From Melioribacteraceae bacterium (GTDB lineage: Bacteria; Bacteroidota; Ignavibacteria; Ignavibacteriales; Melioribacteraceae): a DNA stretch of 64,000 nucleotides. A program made the position numbers and the translations under genes. Where the stretch lies: NCBI GenBank assembly GCA_011525875.1, contig WYBN01000012.1, positions 124,001-188,000 on the forward strand. Direction: 5' to 3'. Each line of letters opens with the position of its first letter. The first letter of the stretch is position 1. The notes beneath the pieces were generated by a model. It searched no databases, was not told the DNA's origin, and saw only the letters and a program-made list of their open reading frames with translations. Of the stretch, positions 44,047 to 53,736 are shown in pieces.

Positions 44047-44135
44047 ATTAGAAGTGATTTCACAATGCAACCTGAAGTCTTGAATTATTTTGTTATATTT
44101 AATCAGTTAATCATTAAACAGAAATCCCTTAGGTA

Positions 44136-46037
44136 ATGGAAGAACTCATAGGCAAAAAAATAGAAAGTTATACTTTTCTCTCGATTCTGGGTAAAGGGGG
44201 AATGGGTACCGTCTATAAAGCCTATGACGAAAAACTCGACCGGCATGTTGCAATAAAAATCCTTGATGTAAAGGTTATTGATAAAACAAAATTTATTGAA
44301 AGGTTCAAAAGGGAAGCCCGCCATCAGGCTCAACTATCGCACCCTAATATCGTAACGGTTTATGGTTTCATCGATTCCGAAGGCACACTTGGGATTGTTA
44401 TGGAATACGTTGAGGGCGAAAGTCTTGAAAAAGTGATATTCCGTCAGAGAAGATTGCATATCTTTGATGTGGTTTACATTATGCGCCAGGCATTGCTCGC
44501 CATTGGATATGCGCATAAGAAGGGCTTTGTTCACAGAGATATTAAACCTTCAAATATTATACTCAATACCGAAGGCACAGTGAAGATAATGGACTTTGGT
44601 ATTTCAAAATCTCTCGAGGACAGAAGCATGACCAAAACAGGCGCGCAGCTTGGTACGGTTTTCTACATGAGTCCTGAACAAATTAAAGGCAATGACGTAA
44701 CGCATCTAACAGATATTTATTCAATCGGATGTACTCTCTATGAAATGATTGCCGGACAGCCCCCGTTCAACTATGAAAGCGAATATGATGTGATGGATGC
44801 CCATCTGAAAAAAGAACCTCCAAAGATGTCTCAAATTATACCCGGTACTCCTTCAGTTCTTGACCGGATCATATCAACCTGCCTGATGAAAAATACAGCT
44901 GGCAGATACCAAAATTGTGCGGAGATTATTGAAGAACTTCATGGGCTTGACGAATATCTCACTCAAGTCGAAGCCAAGTATTTTATCCGCACAAAAAAAG
45001 ATCCTTCAAAAACAAAGTACTATTCGATGCTGGCATTTTCGACTTTCATAATGGTAATGGCTGCTTTAACTTATTTTGTTTACGTGCAGGTCGGCGAGTT
45101 ACTCCGGAGCGGCGAAATTGATAGATATAAACTCTATAAAATTCAAGATCTCTTCGGCTCGGGCAGGGATTCATTGAATGTTACCGATGTTACGGTGCTT
45201 CGCACCGGCAACGGCGTCAGCCTTAATGCGATACAGTTTATAAGCGAGTCGTTCGGCATTGCCGTAGGCGATAGCGCAACTTTGCTTATGACGAATGATG
45301 CAGGTAATTCATGGTCTGATCAGCGGATTCCTATAAGTACGAATTTTCTGGATACATATTTTTTTGGGGACGGTACGTCGTTCATCGTGGGAGATAATTC
45401 AACTTTGCTGAGAAGCGATAATTTCTTTAAAAATTATTCCGAAGTTAATGTCCCTCCGGGTTATTCCTTGTTCAAGATAAAGTTTATTAACAGACTTGTA
45501 GGATTCATACTCGGCAGCAGCGGGTTAATATTAAAAACTAATGACGGAGGTAAAACATGGAAGAAAGTTGTAATCAATACCCAATATACTCTTTATGATA
45601 TTCATTTTATTGACGATAAAACGGGGATGATCGTCGGGTGGAACGGAGCTTATTTCAAAACCGAAGACGGCGGGATTACATGGTATGTGCAGAAATCTTT
45701 TACCGATAAATATCTGAAATCAATTAATTTTATAGATAACAGACTCGGGCTTGCCGTCGGAGGAGGGAATACAATTTTCAGAACTGTTGACGGAGGCAGA
45801 AACTGGGAAAAAACATTTTCCAATACGTTAAGTAATTATCAATCTGTAACATTTATTGATGAAAATGTCGCAGTACTGATCGGTCACAAGGGGATTATTC
45901 TCTATTCCGAAGATAAAGGAATCTCATGGCAGAGAATGGATTCCTATTCATACGCAAATCTTAATTCAATGACTTTGTCACCCGATAATAAAATTTTTGT
46001 CGTTAGTGTAAACGGCGAAATTCTTAGAATATTTTAA
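44136..46037 (+). CDS. Membrane Ser/Thr protein kinase with YCF48-like sensor propeller
   Basis: A 633-residue protein. The kinase domain (1-275) has the glycine loop GKGGMGTVY, Lys41 in VAIKIL, HRD at 133-135 in VHRDIKPSN and DFG at 153-155. A single membrane helix lies at about 296-318. The outer part (350-633) holds at least five repeats with the N-x-x-W core of YCF48/BNR propellers: GNSWSDQ, GGKTWKK, GGITWYV, GGRNWEK, KGISWQR. It probably senses an envelope state and phosphorylates cytoplasmic targets. It is followed after nine bases by murA, so peptidoglycan supply is a plausible target or cue. Confidence 0.87.
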   Translation: MEELIGKKIESYTFLSILGKGGMGTVYKAYDEKLDRHVAIKILDVKVIDKTKFIERFKREARHQAQLSHPNIVTVYGFIDSEGTLGIVMEYVEGESLEKVIFRQRRLHIFDVVYIMRQALLAIGYAHKKGFVHRDIKPSNIILNTEGTVKIMDFGISKSLEDRSMTKTGAQLGTVFYMSPEQIKGNDVTHLTDIYSIGCTLYEMIAGQPPFNYESEYDVMDAHLKKEPPKMSQIIPGTPSVLDRIISTCLMKNTAGRYQNCAEIIEELHGLDEYLTQVEAKYFIRTKKDPSKTKYYSMLAFSTFIMVMAALTYFVYVQVGELLRSGEIDRYKLYKIQDLFGSGRDSLNVTDVTVLRTGNGVSLNAIQFISESFGIAVGDSATLLMTNDAGNSWSDQRIPISTNFLDTYFFGDGTSFIVGDNSTLLRSDNFFKNYSEVNVPPGYSLFKIKFINRLVGFILGSSGLILKTNDGGKTWKKVVINTQYTLYDIHFIDDKTGMIVGWNGAYFKTEDGGITWYVQKSFTDKYLKSINFIDNRLGLAVGGGNTIFRTVDGGRNWEKTFSNTLSNYQSVTFIDENVAVLIGHKGIILYSEDKGISWQRMDSYSYANLNSMTLSPDNKIFVVSVNGEILRIF

Positions 46038-46046
46038 GGCTCTAAA

Positions 46047-47312
46047 TTGGAAAAGTTTATAATTTATGGCGGAAAACAGTTGAGCGGTACTGTGAAAGTC
46101 AGCGGGGCAAAAAATGCCGCTCTTGCAATTATGCCGGCATGCCTTCTGAATTCGGGGAAGAATATTCTTCGATATGTACCCGAAGTTAATGATATTTATA
46201 CCATGATAAAACTGCTCAACCATCTCGGTGTCGAGTCAATGTTCACAAATAACGAACTCGAACTCGATTCTACTAAAATTATCAGCCAGGATGCTCCATA
46301 CGAACATGTAAAGAAAATGAGGGCTTCGGTTTACGTGCTTGGTCCATTGCTGGCAAAATACGGTTACGCCAAAGTTTCACTGCCAGGCGGTTGCGCTTGG
46401 GGACCGCGTCCTATTAATTTACATCTCGAAGCAATGAAGAAGCTTGGTGCCGGTATTGAGCTCGATCAGGGCTACATTATAGCAAAGTGTAATAAATTAA
46501 AAGGGGCAAAAATACATTTCGATATCTCAAGCGTCGGTGCAACAGGCAACACTCTTATGGCGGCTGTTCTTGCAAAAGGCAGCACAGTAATCTCTAATGC
46601 TGCCATTGAACCGGAGATAACTGCTCTTGCTGATTTTCTTGTCGGAATGGGAGCAAGAATCAATGGCATCGGGACAAACCTCTTGGAAGTGGAAGGTGTT
46701 GATGAACTTAAACCCGGCGTAATGAATATTATTAATGACCGGATTGAAGCGGGTACTCTACTCATTGCAGGAGCTATTACAAAAAGCAAAATATCCATAG
46801 AATACGATTATCCGGATAACATGATTGCTGTTTTATCAAAACTTTCAGACAGCGGAGTTAAGTTGTTAATCAAAAATGGTTTAATTACTTTAGATGCAGC
46901 CGATTGTGATGTTAAAAGTGTTGATGTTACTACAGCTATTTTTCCTGGATTCCCGACTGATATGCAGGCGCAGTGGATTGCATATATGTCAATCGCCGGT
47001 TCAACTGCAAGAGTTACCGATAATATCTACTTCGACCGGTTCAGTCATGTGCCGGAGTTAAATCGCCTTGGAGCAGATATAGCAGTTAACGATAATACCG
47101 CTGTTGTCAGGGGCGTGAAGAAATTAACGGGAGCAAAAGTTATGTCCACCGACCTTCGTGCTAGCGCTTCTCTTGTACTTGCAGCCCTCGCAGCCGAAGG
47201 TTCGACTGAAGTATTGAGGATTTATCATCTTGACCGGGGATATGAAAAAATAGAAAAGAAGCTTGAATCCCTCGGTGCGTCTATTGAACGCATCCAAACA
47301 TCAGAATTCTGA
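46047..47312 (+). CDS. murA: UDP-N-acetylglucosamine 1-carboxyvinyltransferase
   Basis: A 421-residue MurA, catalysing the first committed step of peptidoglycan synthesis by adding enolpyruvate to UDP-GlcNAc. The fosfomycin-reactive cysteine is Cys116 in PGGCAWGPRP, and the KNAALAIMPACLL and RIEAGTLLIAGA segments are standard. The start codon is TTG at 46047; the first in-frame ATG would remove the start of the domain. It lies nine bases after the Ser/Thr kinase gene and 11 before the membrane metallopeptidase-like gene. Because Cys is present, fosfomycin sensitivity is expected from this residue. Confidence 0.95.
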   Translation: MEKFIIYGGKQLSGTVKVSGAKNAALAIMPACLLNSGKNILRYVPEVNDIYTMIKLLNHLGVESMFTNNELELDSTKIISQDAPYEHVKKMRASVYVLGPLLAKYGYAKVSLPGGCAWGPRPINLHLEAMKKLGAGIELDQGYIIAKCNKLKGAKIHFDISSVGATGNTLMAAVLAKGSTVISNAAIEPEITALADFLVGMGARINGIGTNLLEVEGVDELKPGVMNIINDRIEAGTLLIAGAITKSKISIEYDYPDNMIAVLSKLSDSGVKLLIKNGLITLDAADCDVKSVDVTTAIFPGFPTDMQAQWIAYMSIAGSTARVTDNIYFDRFSHVPELNRLGADIAVNDNTAVVRGVKKLTGAKVMSTDLRASASLVLAALAAEGSTEVLRIYHLDRGYEKIEKKLESLGASIERIQTSEF

Positions 47313-47323
47313 TCCGGTGTGAA

Positions 47324-49540
47324 ATGTTCTTTAGAATAGACAGAGTTTTTTTACTCTCTATAATTATTTTGATTTCAGTATTTCTTCAATTTTTACCTCT
47401 CGTAAATGTAATTGGATATGAATTCTCTGCAGCATCCGGCATAATACTTTATTTTTTGCTGGGTTTGTATACCGCAAGAAATGCAGCATTGTCGATGCGG
47501 AACTCAAATCGGATTTTCTTGAGTAAATTTGATTTGATTTTTTATGTGGTTTCAGTGCTTGTGCCGCTGGTAGTGTCAATTGTCAATACGGTAATTTTTC
47601 AAATTTGTCCGATGTCCGGCGGAGTGTTATTTTATTTTGTTCAGGCAGTCCCATGCTCTGTAATGGGAATTGCAGTTGGTGTTCTCTCCACCTGGCTGTC
47701 AATCAAATTGCGCTATTTATTCTTCATCTTTTTCTTTCTGTTTTTGATGGCAGTCCCCCTGACAGAAATTTATTTTTATCCGCAGATTTATTTCTTTTCC
47801 TCGCTGCTTGGATTTTTCCCGGGGACAATATATGATGAGGATATTCCGATAACAGCTGCTTTGATCGTATACCGGCTCGTTAATTTATTTTATTTTTCCT
47901 TGCTTTTTGTGCTCCTACTGGATTTCTTTATGCAACGAAAAGCGCGATTTAAGATGTTAGCTTTTATTGCATGGGCCTTTGCCGGCTTTCTGTTTATTTC
48001 GCTGAAGACTGAATTAGGTTATGCTACCGATGAGAAAAGATTAAGAAATATTTTATCAGAAGAAGCTGTAACTGATTATTATACAATAATATACGATAAT
48101 TCGCTTGATAAAAGAATTTTGAAAGATATTCTTCTAAATCATTCGTACTATGTCGATGAATTCAATGCTGTTGAAGCCAATATGGATTGGTTGAATTTCA
48201 AAACTTTTCTATTTAGTAACCGGGAGCAGAAAAGGAATCTATTCGGTTCAGGAGCAGCCGATGTATCCAAACCCTGGCAGAAGAAAATATTTACTGATGT
48301 ATACAGTTATGAAAATACACTAAAACACGAGATATCTCATCTCACCGCCGGGGGTTATTCAAATAATATTCTTCGGTTAGCCGGGGGATTAAACCCGGCA
48401 ATGATCGAAGGCTATGCTGTGGCTGTTGAAAATAATTACTCTGGATACAACATTCATTATCTTGCTGCTCTTGCGGTGCATAATAACTACAATCCATCCG
48501 TAAAGGAACTTTTCGGAAGCTTTAATTTTTTCAATTATCCGTCATCTCTGGCTTATATTTTTTCTGGATCCTTTATAAAATATTTAATGGATTTTTATGG
48601 GATTGATAAAGTGAATGCTCTTTACGGCGATATAAATTTCTCAAAACATTTTGATAAAAATTTAATTGAACTTGAATCGGAGTATTATGAATTTATTGAC
48701 AGCCTAAAGATTGAAAATAATAAGCATACGGCACAATTATTTTTTGGACGCAGACCTATATTCAAAAAAATATGTGCGCGCTATACCGCCAATCAATTGA
48801 AAAATGCGCAGAAAAATTTTCGCGACGGCAATTATTTTAAAGCTGCAAAAATCTTTGAAGAAATTTATAATTACTCCGAATCTTATCAAGCACTAACCGG
48901 GTTTATCCGATCACTTGTTTTGATGAATCAAGCAAATCGTGCCGATTCCATCCTCTCAGCGGAGATTAACAAATACTATGAATCTTCTTACTTCTATAAT
49001 CTGGAATTGCAACTGGCCGATATCAAAGCTATCGCCGGCGATTCGGTATCTGCAGCCGAGTATTATGACAGTTTGACTTTTCAACAACCTTCTCTTGAAT
49101 ATTATTCTGCCGCATACGTCAGAAAAAATTTTCTTAATCAAGGAATTGATTCATTAAGAGCTTATCTTACGATGGTACAAAAAGAAAAATTTTCTGCATT
49201 ATCAAAAATGCTTTCGGACAGAAACGATTATCTCGCTATCCCGGTCCTTCTCGGATTAGCAGAATTGAATGACAGTGATTTCATTGAAAAACTTATGGCC
49301 AATTTTGTCGCGTCTGATTTACTTTCTGCCTATGCCTCTTACGAATCTTCAGTTTATTTTACTCGAGCCGGTAAATATGACCTTGCTAAAAAACATGCGG
49401 TCGAATCATTAAAATTCGATGATGAAAGATTCCGGGAAGTTTGGCGGGAAAATTTAAAGAAAATTATTTGGTTTTCGAACTTTAGCGGAGAAGTATTGTC
49501 TAAGGTTAAGTATTCATCGTATTTAGGAAATTATGACTGA
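47324..49540 (+). CDS. Membrane protein with gluzincin-like HExxH domain and TPR-like tail
   Basis: A 738-residue protein of three parts. Residues 1-230 hold seven or so membrane helices; residues 230-430 form an extracytoplasmic domain with HEISH at 335-339 and a downstream Glu in NPAMIEGYAVAVE that could be the third zinc ligand; residues 495-700 are TPR-like helices (ARRAKIFEEIY-type NYFKAAKIFEEIYNYSE). The layout resembles metallopeptidase M48/M1-like membrane proteins but I do not recognise a named family. It lies between murA and the CCA enzyme and overlaps the latter by eight bases. Confidence 0.6.
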   Translation: MFFRIDRVFLLSIIILISVFLQFLPLVNVIGYEFSAASGIILYFLLGLYTARNAALSMRNSNRIFLSKFDLIFYVVSVLVPLVVSIVNTVIFQICPMSGGVLFYFVQAVPCSVMGIAVGVLSTWLSIKLRYLFFIFFFLFLMAVPLTEIYFYPQIYFFSSLLGFFPGTIYDEDIPITAALIVYRLVNLFYFSLLFVLLLDFFMQRKARFKMLAFIAWAFAGFLFISLKTELGYATDEKRLRNILSEEAVTDYYTIIYDNSLDKRILKDILLNHSYYVDEFNAVEANMDWLNFKTFLFSNREQKRNLFGSGAADVSKPWQKKIFTDVYSYENTLKHEISHLTAGGYSNNILRLAGGLNPAMIEGYAVAVENNYSGYNIHYLAALAVHNNYNPSVKELFGSFNFFNYPSSLAYIFSGSFIKYLMDFYGIDKVNALYGDINFSKHFDKNLIELESEYYEFIDSLKIENNKHTAQLFFGRRPIFKKICARYTANQLKNAQKNFRDGNYFKAAKIFEEIYNYSESYQALTGFIRSLVLMNQANRADSILSAEINKYYESSYFYNLELQLADIKAIAGDSVSAAEYYDSLTFQQPSLEYYSAAYVRKNFLNQGIDSLRAYLTMVQKEKFSALSKMLSDRNDYLAIPVLLGLAELNDSDFIEKLMANFVASDLLSAYASYESSVYFTRAGKYDLAKKHAVESLKFDDERFREVWRENLKKIIWFSNFSGEVLSKVKYSSYLGNYD

Positions 49541-50936
49541 CTTTATTAATCACATAAAAAGTAATTATACCCTAAGTGTTTGTTCGGAATTGGCGGATAG
49601 GCTCGGGTTAAATGTCTTCATCGTTGGAGGATATGTGAGGGATTCTTTATTAAACCGTTCCCGGTCAGAGATCGATTTCCTTATTGAAGGCGACGGAACT
49701 GCTTTTGCTGAAGAGTTCGCCCGTGCGCTGAATGTTAAGGACATTGTTGTTTACAAAAATTTTGGTACCGCTCATTTTATTTATGACAAAACAAGTCTTG
49801 AATTCGTCGGAGCGCGCAAAGAATCGTATACTAAATCAAGCAGAAATCCCGAGATCTCCAGCGGTTCGTTCGAAGAAGATATTAGAAGGCGCGACTTTAC
49901 TATTAATACTCTTGCTATATCTCTGAACAAGAATTCACTCGGCAAGTTGATCGATTTATTCGATGGTCTGAAGGATATCGAGAATAAAATTATCCGGACA
50001 CCCATTGATTCGATGATAACATTTAATGATGATCCCCTCAGAATTCTTAGAGCGTTTCGCTTTGCCTCACAGCTTGAATTCTCTGTAGCAGATGAATTGC
50101 TCGATGCGGCTAATAAACTGACTGATAGACTGAAGATTATTTCACAGGAAAGGATAACGGACGAATTTTTGAAAATTCTTTCTTCGCCCCGACCTTCTAT
50201 CGGGTTAAAACTGTTATATGACAGTGAAGTAATGAATGTAATATTTCCAGAAATAAGCCGGCTCGGCGGAGTAGAGCAAAGGCAGGATTTCCATCACAAA
50301 GACGTATTTCTTCATACCTGTCAAGTTGTTGATAATGTTGCAGAAGTTAGCGGCAATATTTGGCTCAGGTTCAGCGCACTCGTTCATGATATCGCAAAAC
50401 CATTGACTAAAAAATTTATTGAAGGAACAGGCTGGACATTCCACGGTCATGATGAAATAGGCGCCCGTATGATGAAAAATATTTTTAGGAAAATGAAACT
50501 CCCAATGACCAGACTGCATTATGTAGAGAAATTGATCCGCCTTCACTTAAGACCAATTGCGTTAGTTGACGAAAGCGTTACGGACTCGGCAATAAGAAGG
50601 CTTGTTGTAGCTGCTGGCGATGACCTTGATGATTTGTTAACTTTGTGCCGTGCCGATATAACTTCAAAAAACCAGAATAAGGTTTTTAGATACCTGTCTA
50701 ATTATGACATGGTAATGAAACGCGTAAAAGAAGTGGAAGAAAAGGATAAGCTTAGAGCGTTTCAATCTCCCGTTAGAGGCGACGAAATTATGAGTATCTG
50801 CGGTTTGAAGCCCTCGAAGAAAGTCGGCGAAATAAAATCTGCTATCGAAGAAGCGATACTCGAAGGCGAGATTGGAAACAACTATGACGAAGCCCTCGAA
50901 TATCTCTATAAAATAAAAGATAAAATTTTGAATTAA
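49533..50936 (+). CDS. cca: CCA-adding tRNA nucleotidyltransferase with HD domain
   Basis: A 467-residue class II nucleotidyltransferase. VGGYVRDSLLNR at residues 31-42 is the nucleotide-binding signature; EIDFLIEGDG carries the two metal aspartate/glutamate positions; RRDFTINTLA and DPLRILRAFRFASQLEF follow. A C-terminal HD domain (SALVHDIAKP at about 282) is typical of the CCA-adding enzymes that repair tRNA ends; poly(A) polymerase I is the main alternative. Since the tRNA gene in this window lacks an encoded CCA, such an enzyme is expected. It overlaps the preceding gene by eight bases. Confidence 0.9.
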   Translation: MTDFINHIKSNYTLSVCSELADRLGLNVFIVGGYVRDSLLNRSRSEIDFLIEGDGTAFAEEFARALNVKDIVVYKNFGTAHFIYDKTSLEFVGARKESYTKSSRNPEISSGSFEEDIRRRDFTINTLAISLNKNSLGKLIDLFDGLKDIENKIIRTPIDSMITFNDDPLRILRAFRFASQLEFSVADELLDAANKLTDRLKIISQERITDEFLKILSSPRPSIGLKLLYDSEVMNVIFPEISRLGGVEQRQDFHHKDVFLHTCQVVDNVAEVSGNIWLRFSALVHDIAKPLTKKFIEGTGWTFHGHDEIGARMMKNIFRKMKLPMTRLHYVEKLIRLHLRPIALVDESVTDSAIRRLVVAAGDDLDDLLTLCRADITSKNQNKVFRYLSNYDMVMKRVKEVEEKDKLRAFQSPVRGDEIMSICGLKPSKKVGEIKSAIEEAILEGEIGNNYDEALEYLYKIKDKILN

Positions 50937-50943
50937 ATTTCGG

Positions 50944-50979
50944 GAAAGTTGTTATTTAAACTAACTTTCAGAATTTTTA
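50944..50979 (+). terminator. Possible intrinsic terminator after cca
   Basis: GAAAGTT at 50944-50950 and AACTTTC at 50963-50969 form a seven-pair stem with a 12-base loop, followed by AGAATTTTT. The stem is AT-rich and the U tract short, so it may be weak, but it sits just after the end of the murA operon and before the export operon. Confidence 0.45.
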
Positions 50980-51037
50980 GGCGTCATAATTAAATGGTGG
51001 AATCAAAAATAAGTTTTCAGTATATCAGGAGAGTAGA

Positions 51038-52384
51038 ATGGGAAAACACCTTGCATTGATCTTAATATTTTTTCTGACGGTTTCTTTAACCGCTCAAAAA
51101 AAATTAAGCCTTGAAGAATCTATACAGATTGCACTTCAGAGCAACACAAACCTTCTTAAATCAAAAAATAATTTGGAAATAAGTAAATCGAATCTTAAAA
51201 GCGCATACGGCGATCTGCTGCCGACACTCGGCGTCAGCGGTTCATGGGCATGGTCGCGTATTAGCGATGACGGCGGAATACAGACGGACTTTTTCGGCAA
51301 ACCACAGCAGATACCTGAATCGCAGACAGATTCTCGGAGCTGGTCTGTTGGCGCCGGAGGAAGTGTAGTGCTTTTTAATGGCTTGGCGAATTATGCTAAC
51401 ATAGCTAAAAGCAGCGGCGATCTTAAAGCTGCCGAACTTAATCTCGAGAAACAGAAACAAAACATCGTTTATCAGACAACGGATTATTATTACAATGTTC
51501 TAAACTCATATTCTCTGATGAAGGTTCGCGAGGATAATCTTAAGTATAATCAGAAACTTCTCGAGACGATTCAGGAAAGGAACAAACTTGGGTTGATTCC
51601 TATCGCCGATCTTTACGCACAGCAGGTTCAATACGGCAATGCCGAACTTCAATTCATTCAGGCGCAGAATCTTTATGAACAGGCAAAAACTAATCTGCTT
51701 TACTATCTCTCACTTGATGTATTGGAAGACTACGAATTTATTGATGCATACGAAGGTTTGGACCAGACTGGAACAGAAAACTACTTAAAAGATTTTGGAG
51801 AAATCAGCTCAATGGTGGCTGAAGCGCTTGATATGAGGCTTGATTATAAGAGTAATTTACTTAGCCTCGAAAGTGCGGCAAGCAGCATTACAATTGCGCG
51901 CAGCGGGTTGATTCCCCGGCTTACAGGCGATTATTCCTTTGGTACCGGCGCTGTAAAGTATGACGACTTGTTTAATAGGAGGACTTATAAAGTTGGACTT
52001 ACATTGAGCTTCCCGATCTTTTCAAATTGGAACACCGAAAATCAGATCGAGTATGCGCTCATTCAAAAGAAAAACATCAATGAAGATTTATTGGCGTTAA
52101 AAAGACAAATTAAAATTGAAGTTAAGCAAGGCTACCTTGATTTGCTTGCAGGCAAAAAGAGTTTCGATGTGTCACAAAAAAATGTTATTGCCGCCGAAGA
52201 AAGCAGAAGAATAAACTATGAAAGATACAGTCTTGGTTCTGGAACTATACTCGACGTGCTGCAATCTGACAAAGACTATACGCAAGCAGTCAGCAGCAAA
52301 ATAGACGCTAAATACGAGTTCCTCAGATTGCGGGATAACCTGCTTAATGTGCTCGGCAAATTAGATTATAAAAAATATGAATAA
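51038..52384 (+). CDS. TolC-family outer-membrane efflux channel
   Basis: A 448-residue TolC-like protein with a signal peptide (MGKHLALILIFFLTVSLTA then Q). The two repeated outer-membrane-factor domains, made of long helices and short barrel strands, are visible through ISLSEAI-like KLSLEESIQIALQSNTNLL and the second-half GTILDVLQSDKDYTQA. It should form the outer conduit for the adaptor and ABC transporter encoded directly after it. ATATCAGGAGAG gives a strong ribosome site at the ATG. The gene follows a possible terminator and heads a five-gene operon. Confidence 0.88.
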   Translation: MGKHLALILIFFLTVSLTAQKKLSLEESIQIALQSNTNLLKSKNNLEISKSNLKSAYGDLLPTLGVSGSWAWSRISDDGGIQTDFFGKPQQIPESQTDSRSWSVGAGGSVVLFNGLANYANIAKSSGDLKAAELNLEKQKQNIVYQTTDYYYNVLNSYSLMKVREDNLKYNQKLLETIQERNKLGLIPIADLYAQQVQYGNAELQFIQAQNLYEQAKTNLLYYLSLDVLEDYEFIDAYEGLDQTGTENYLKDFGEISSMVAEALDMRLDYKSNLLSLESAASSITIARSGLIPRLTGDYSFGTGAVKYDDLFNRRTYKVGLTLSFPIFSNWNTENQIEYALIQKKNINEDLLALKRQIKIEVKQGYLDLLAGKKSFDVSQKNVIAAEESRRINYERYSLGSGTILDVLQSDKDYTQAVSSKIDAKYEFLRLRDNLLNVLGKLDYKKYE

Positions 52385-52403
52385 AAGTTAGGAGAAATTC
52401 ACA

Positions 52404-53684
52404 ATGGCAAAATCCGGGAAAAAATCGAAAAAGAAACTTTTTATATTTGGAGGTATTGGAGCGCTTCTGATTATTATTATTGTGCTGCTTGCAACAAGCG
52501 GGGATAAGGAAGAAATAATTCCCGTTCAGACTGAAAAGGCAGCTAAAAGAACAATCACTCAGGTTGTTTCTGCTACCGGTAAAATCTATCCCGTTTATCA
52601 GGTAGAACTGAGACCTGAAGTTAACGGCGAAATTGTTGATCTTCCGGTTGAAGAAGGTGATTTTGTTAAAAAGGGTCAATTATTAATTCGTATCAAACCT
52701 GAGCAGTATATTGCACAAAGAAACCAGGCTAAAGCTCAGCTCGAGAGCGCCGAAGCCATGCTCAAAGTTAGAGAAGCTGCGTTAATTAAAGTTGAACTTG
52801 ATTATAAAAGAATAAAGGGACTAAACGAAAAAGGACTGTCAAGCGAGCAGGAATTGGAAACTGCCCATGCAAATTTTATTCAAAACCAAGGACAGTATGA
52901 TTCTCAAAAAGCAACGGTCGCGCAATTCAAAGAAAATCTTGCCGATGCGGAACTTCAGTTAGCAAAGACTACTATTTATTCGCCCATCGACGGACGAGTT
53001 ACACAGCTCCTTGTCGAGAAAAGCGAAAGAGTTTTAGGAAGTTCTTTTAGTGTCGGCACTCATTTAATGACCGTTGCAGATCTCGATAAAATGGAAGCTA
53101 GAGTTGAAGTTGATGAGAATGACGTTGTTCTTGTATCAGTAGGCGATACGGCTAATGTAGAAATCGACGCATTCACCGCGGAGAAGTTTATAGGTATAGT
53201 TTCGCAGACAGGCAACAGCGCAAAAACTTCGGGCATGGGTACGCAGGACGAGGTTGTTAATTTTGAAGTGAGAATTAGAATTGTTAATAAGGATTTTGAA
53301 CTCAGACCCGGAATGAGCTGCGATGCTGATATTGAAACCGAAACAAAGATTGATGTTATTTCAATACCAATACAAAGTGTTACTGCACGAATGCTTAATC
53401 CGGCAGAAGGCAGTGATGACTCTGAAGCAGTCTCCCCTAATGGAAAATCTAACGGCAATAGAAAGAAACCTGCCGAAGTTGTTTTTGTTGTCGAAGAAAG
53501 TAAAGTTAAACAGGTGGAAGTGGAGACTGGTATCAGTAATGATACATATATCGAAGTGAAAAAAGGACTTGACACCGACGCCGAAATTGTGTCCGGACCA
53601 TACAGCGCAATTTCAAAAGACCTTGACGATGGAAAGACAGTTACAATCCAATCGAAAGGTACTAAAGGCGGAGAGAAAAAATAA
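52404..53684 (+). CDS. Periplasmic adaptor of an ABC efflux pump (MacA/HlyD-like)
   Basis: A 426-residue membrane-fusion protein with an N-terminal anchor helix (about residues 12-32). VELRPEVNGEIVDLPVEEGDFVKKGQLL is the first lipoyl half-motif, followed by a helical hairpin (80-170) and IYSPIDGRVTQLLVEKSE, the second half. RPGMSCDADIE is in the beta-barrel domain. A linker of low-complexity sequence lies near 340-360 (SDDSEAVSPNGKSNGNRKK). It bridges the inner-membrane transporter and the TolC-like channel. Confidence 0.88.
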   Translation: MAKSGKKSKKKLFIFGGIGALLIIIIVLLATSGDKEEIIPVQTEKAAKRTITQVVSATGKIYPVYQVELRPEVNGEIVDLPVEEGDFVKKGQLLIRIKPEQYIAQRNQAKAQLESAEAMLKVREAALIKVELDYKRIKGLNEKGLSSEQELETAHANFIQNQGQYDSQKATVAQFKENLADAELQLAKTTIYSPIDGRVTQLLVEKSERVLGSSFSVGTHLMTVADLDKMEARVEVDENDVVLVSVGDTANVEIDAFTAEKFIGIVSQTGNSAKTSGMGTQDEVVNFEVRIRIVNKDFELRPGMSCDADIETETKIDVISIPIQSVTARMLNPAEGSDDSEAVSPNGKSNGNRKKPAEVVFVVEESKVKQVEVETGISNDTYIEVKKGLDTDAEIVSGPYSAISKDLDDGKTVTIQSKGTKGGEKK

Positions 53685-53736
53685 TCAGCCCAGTTATTTT
53701 GTAAGTATTTTATAATGAAAGTATGACGGGTATAAA

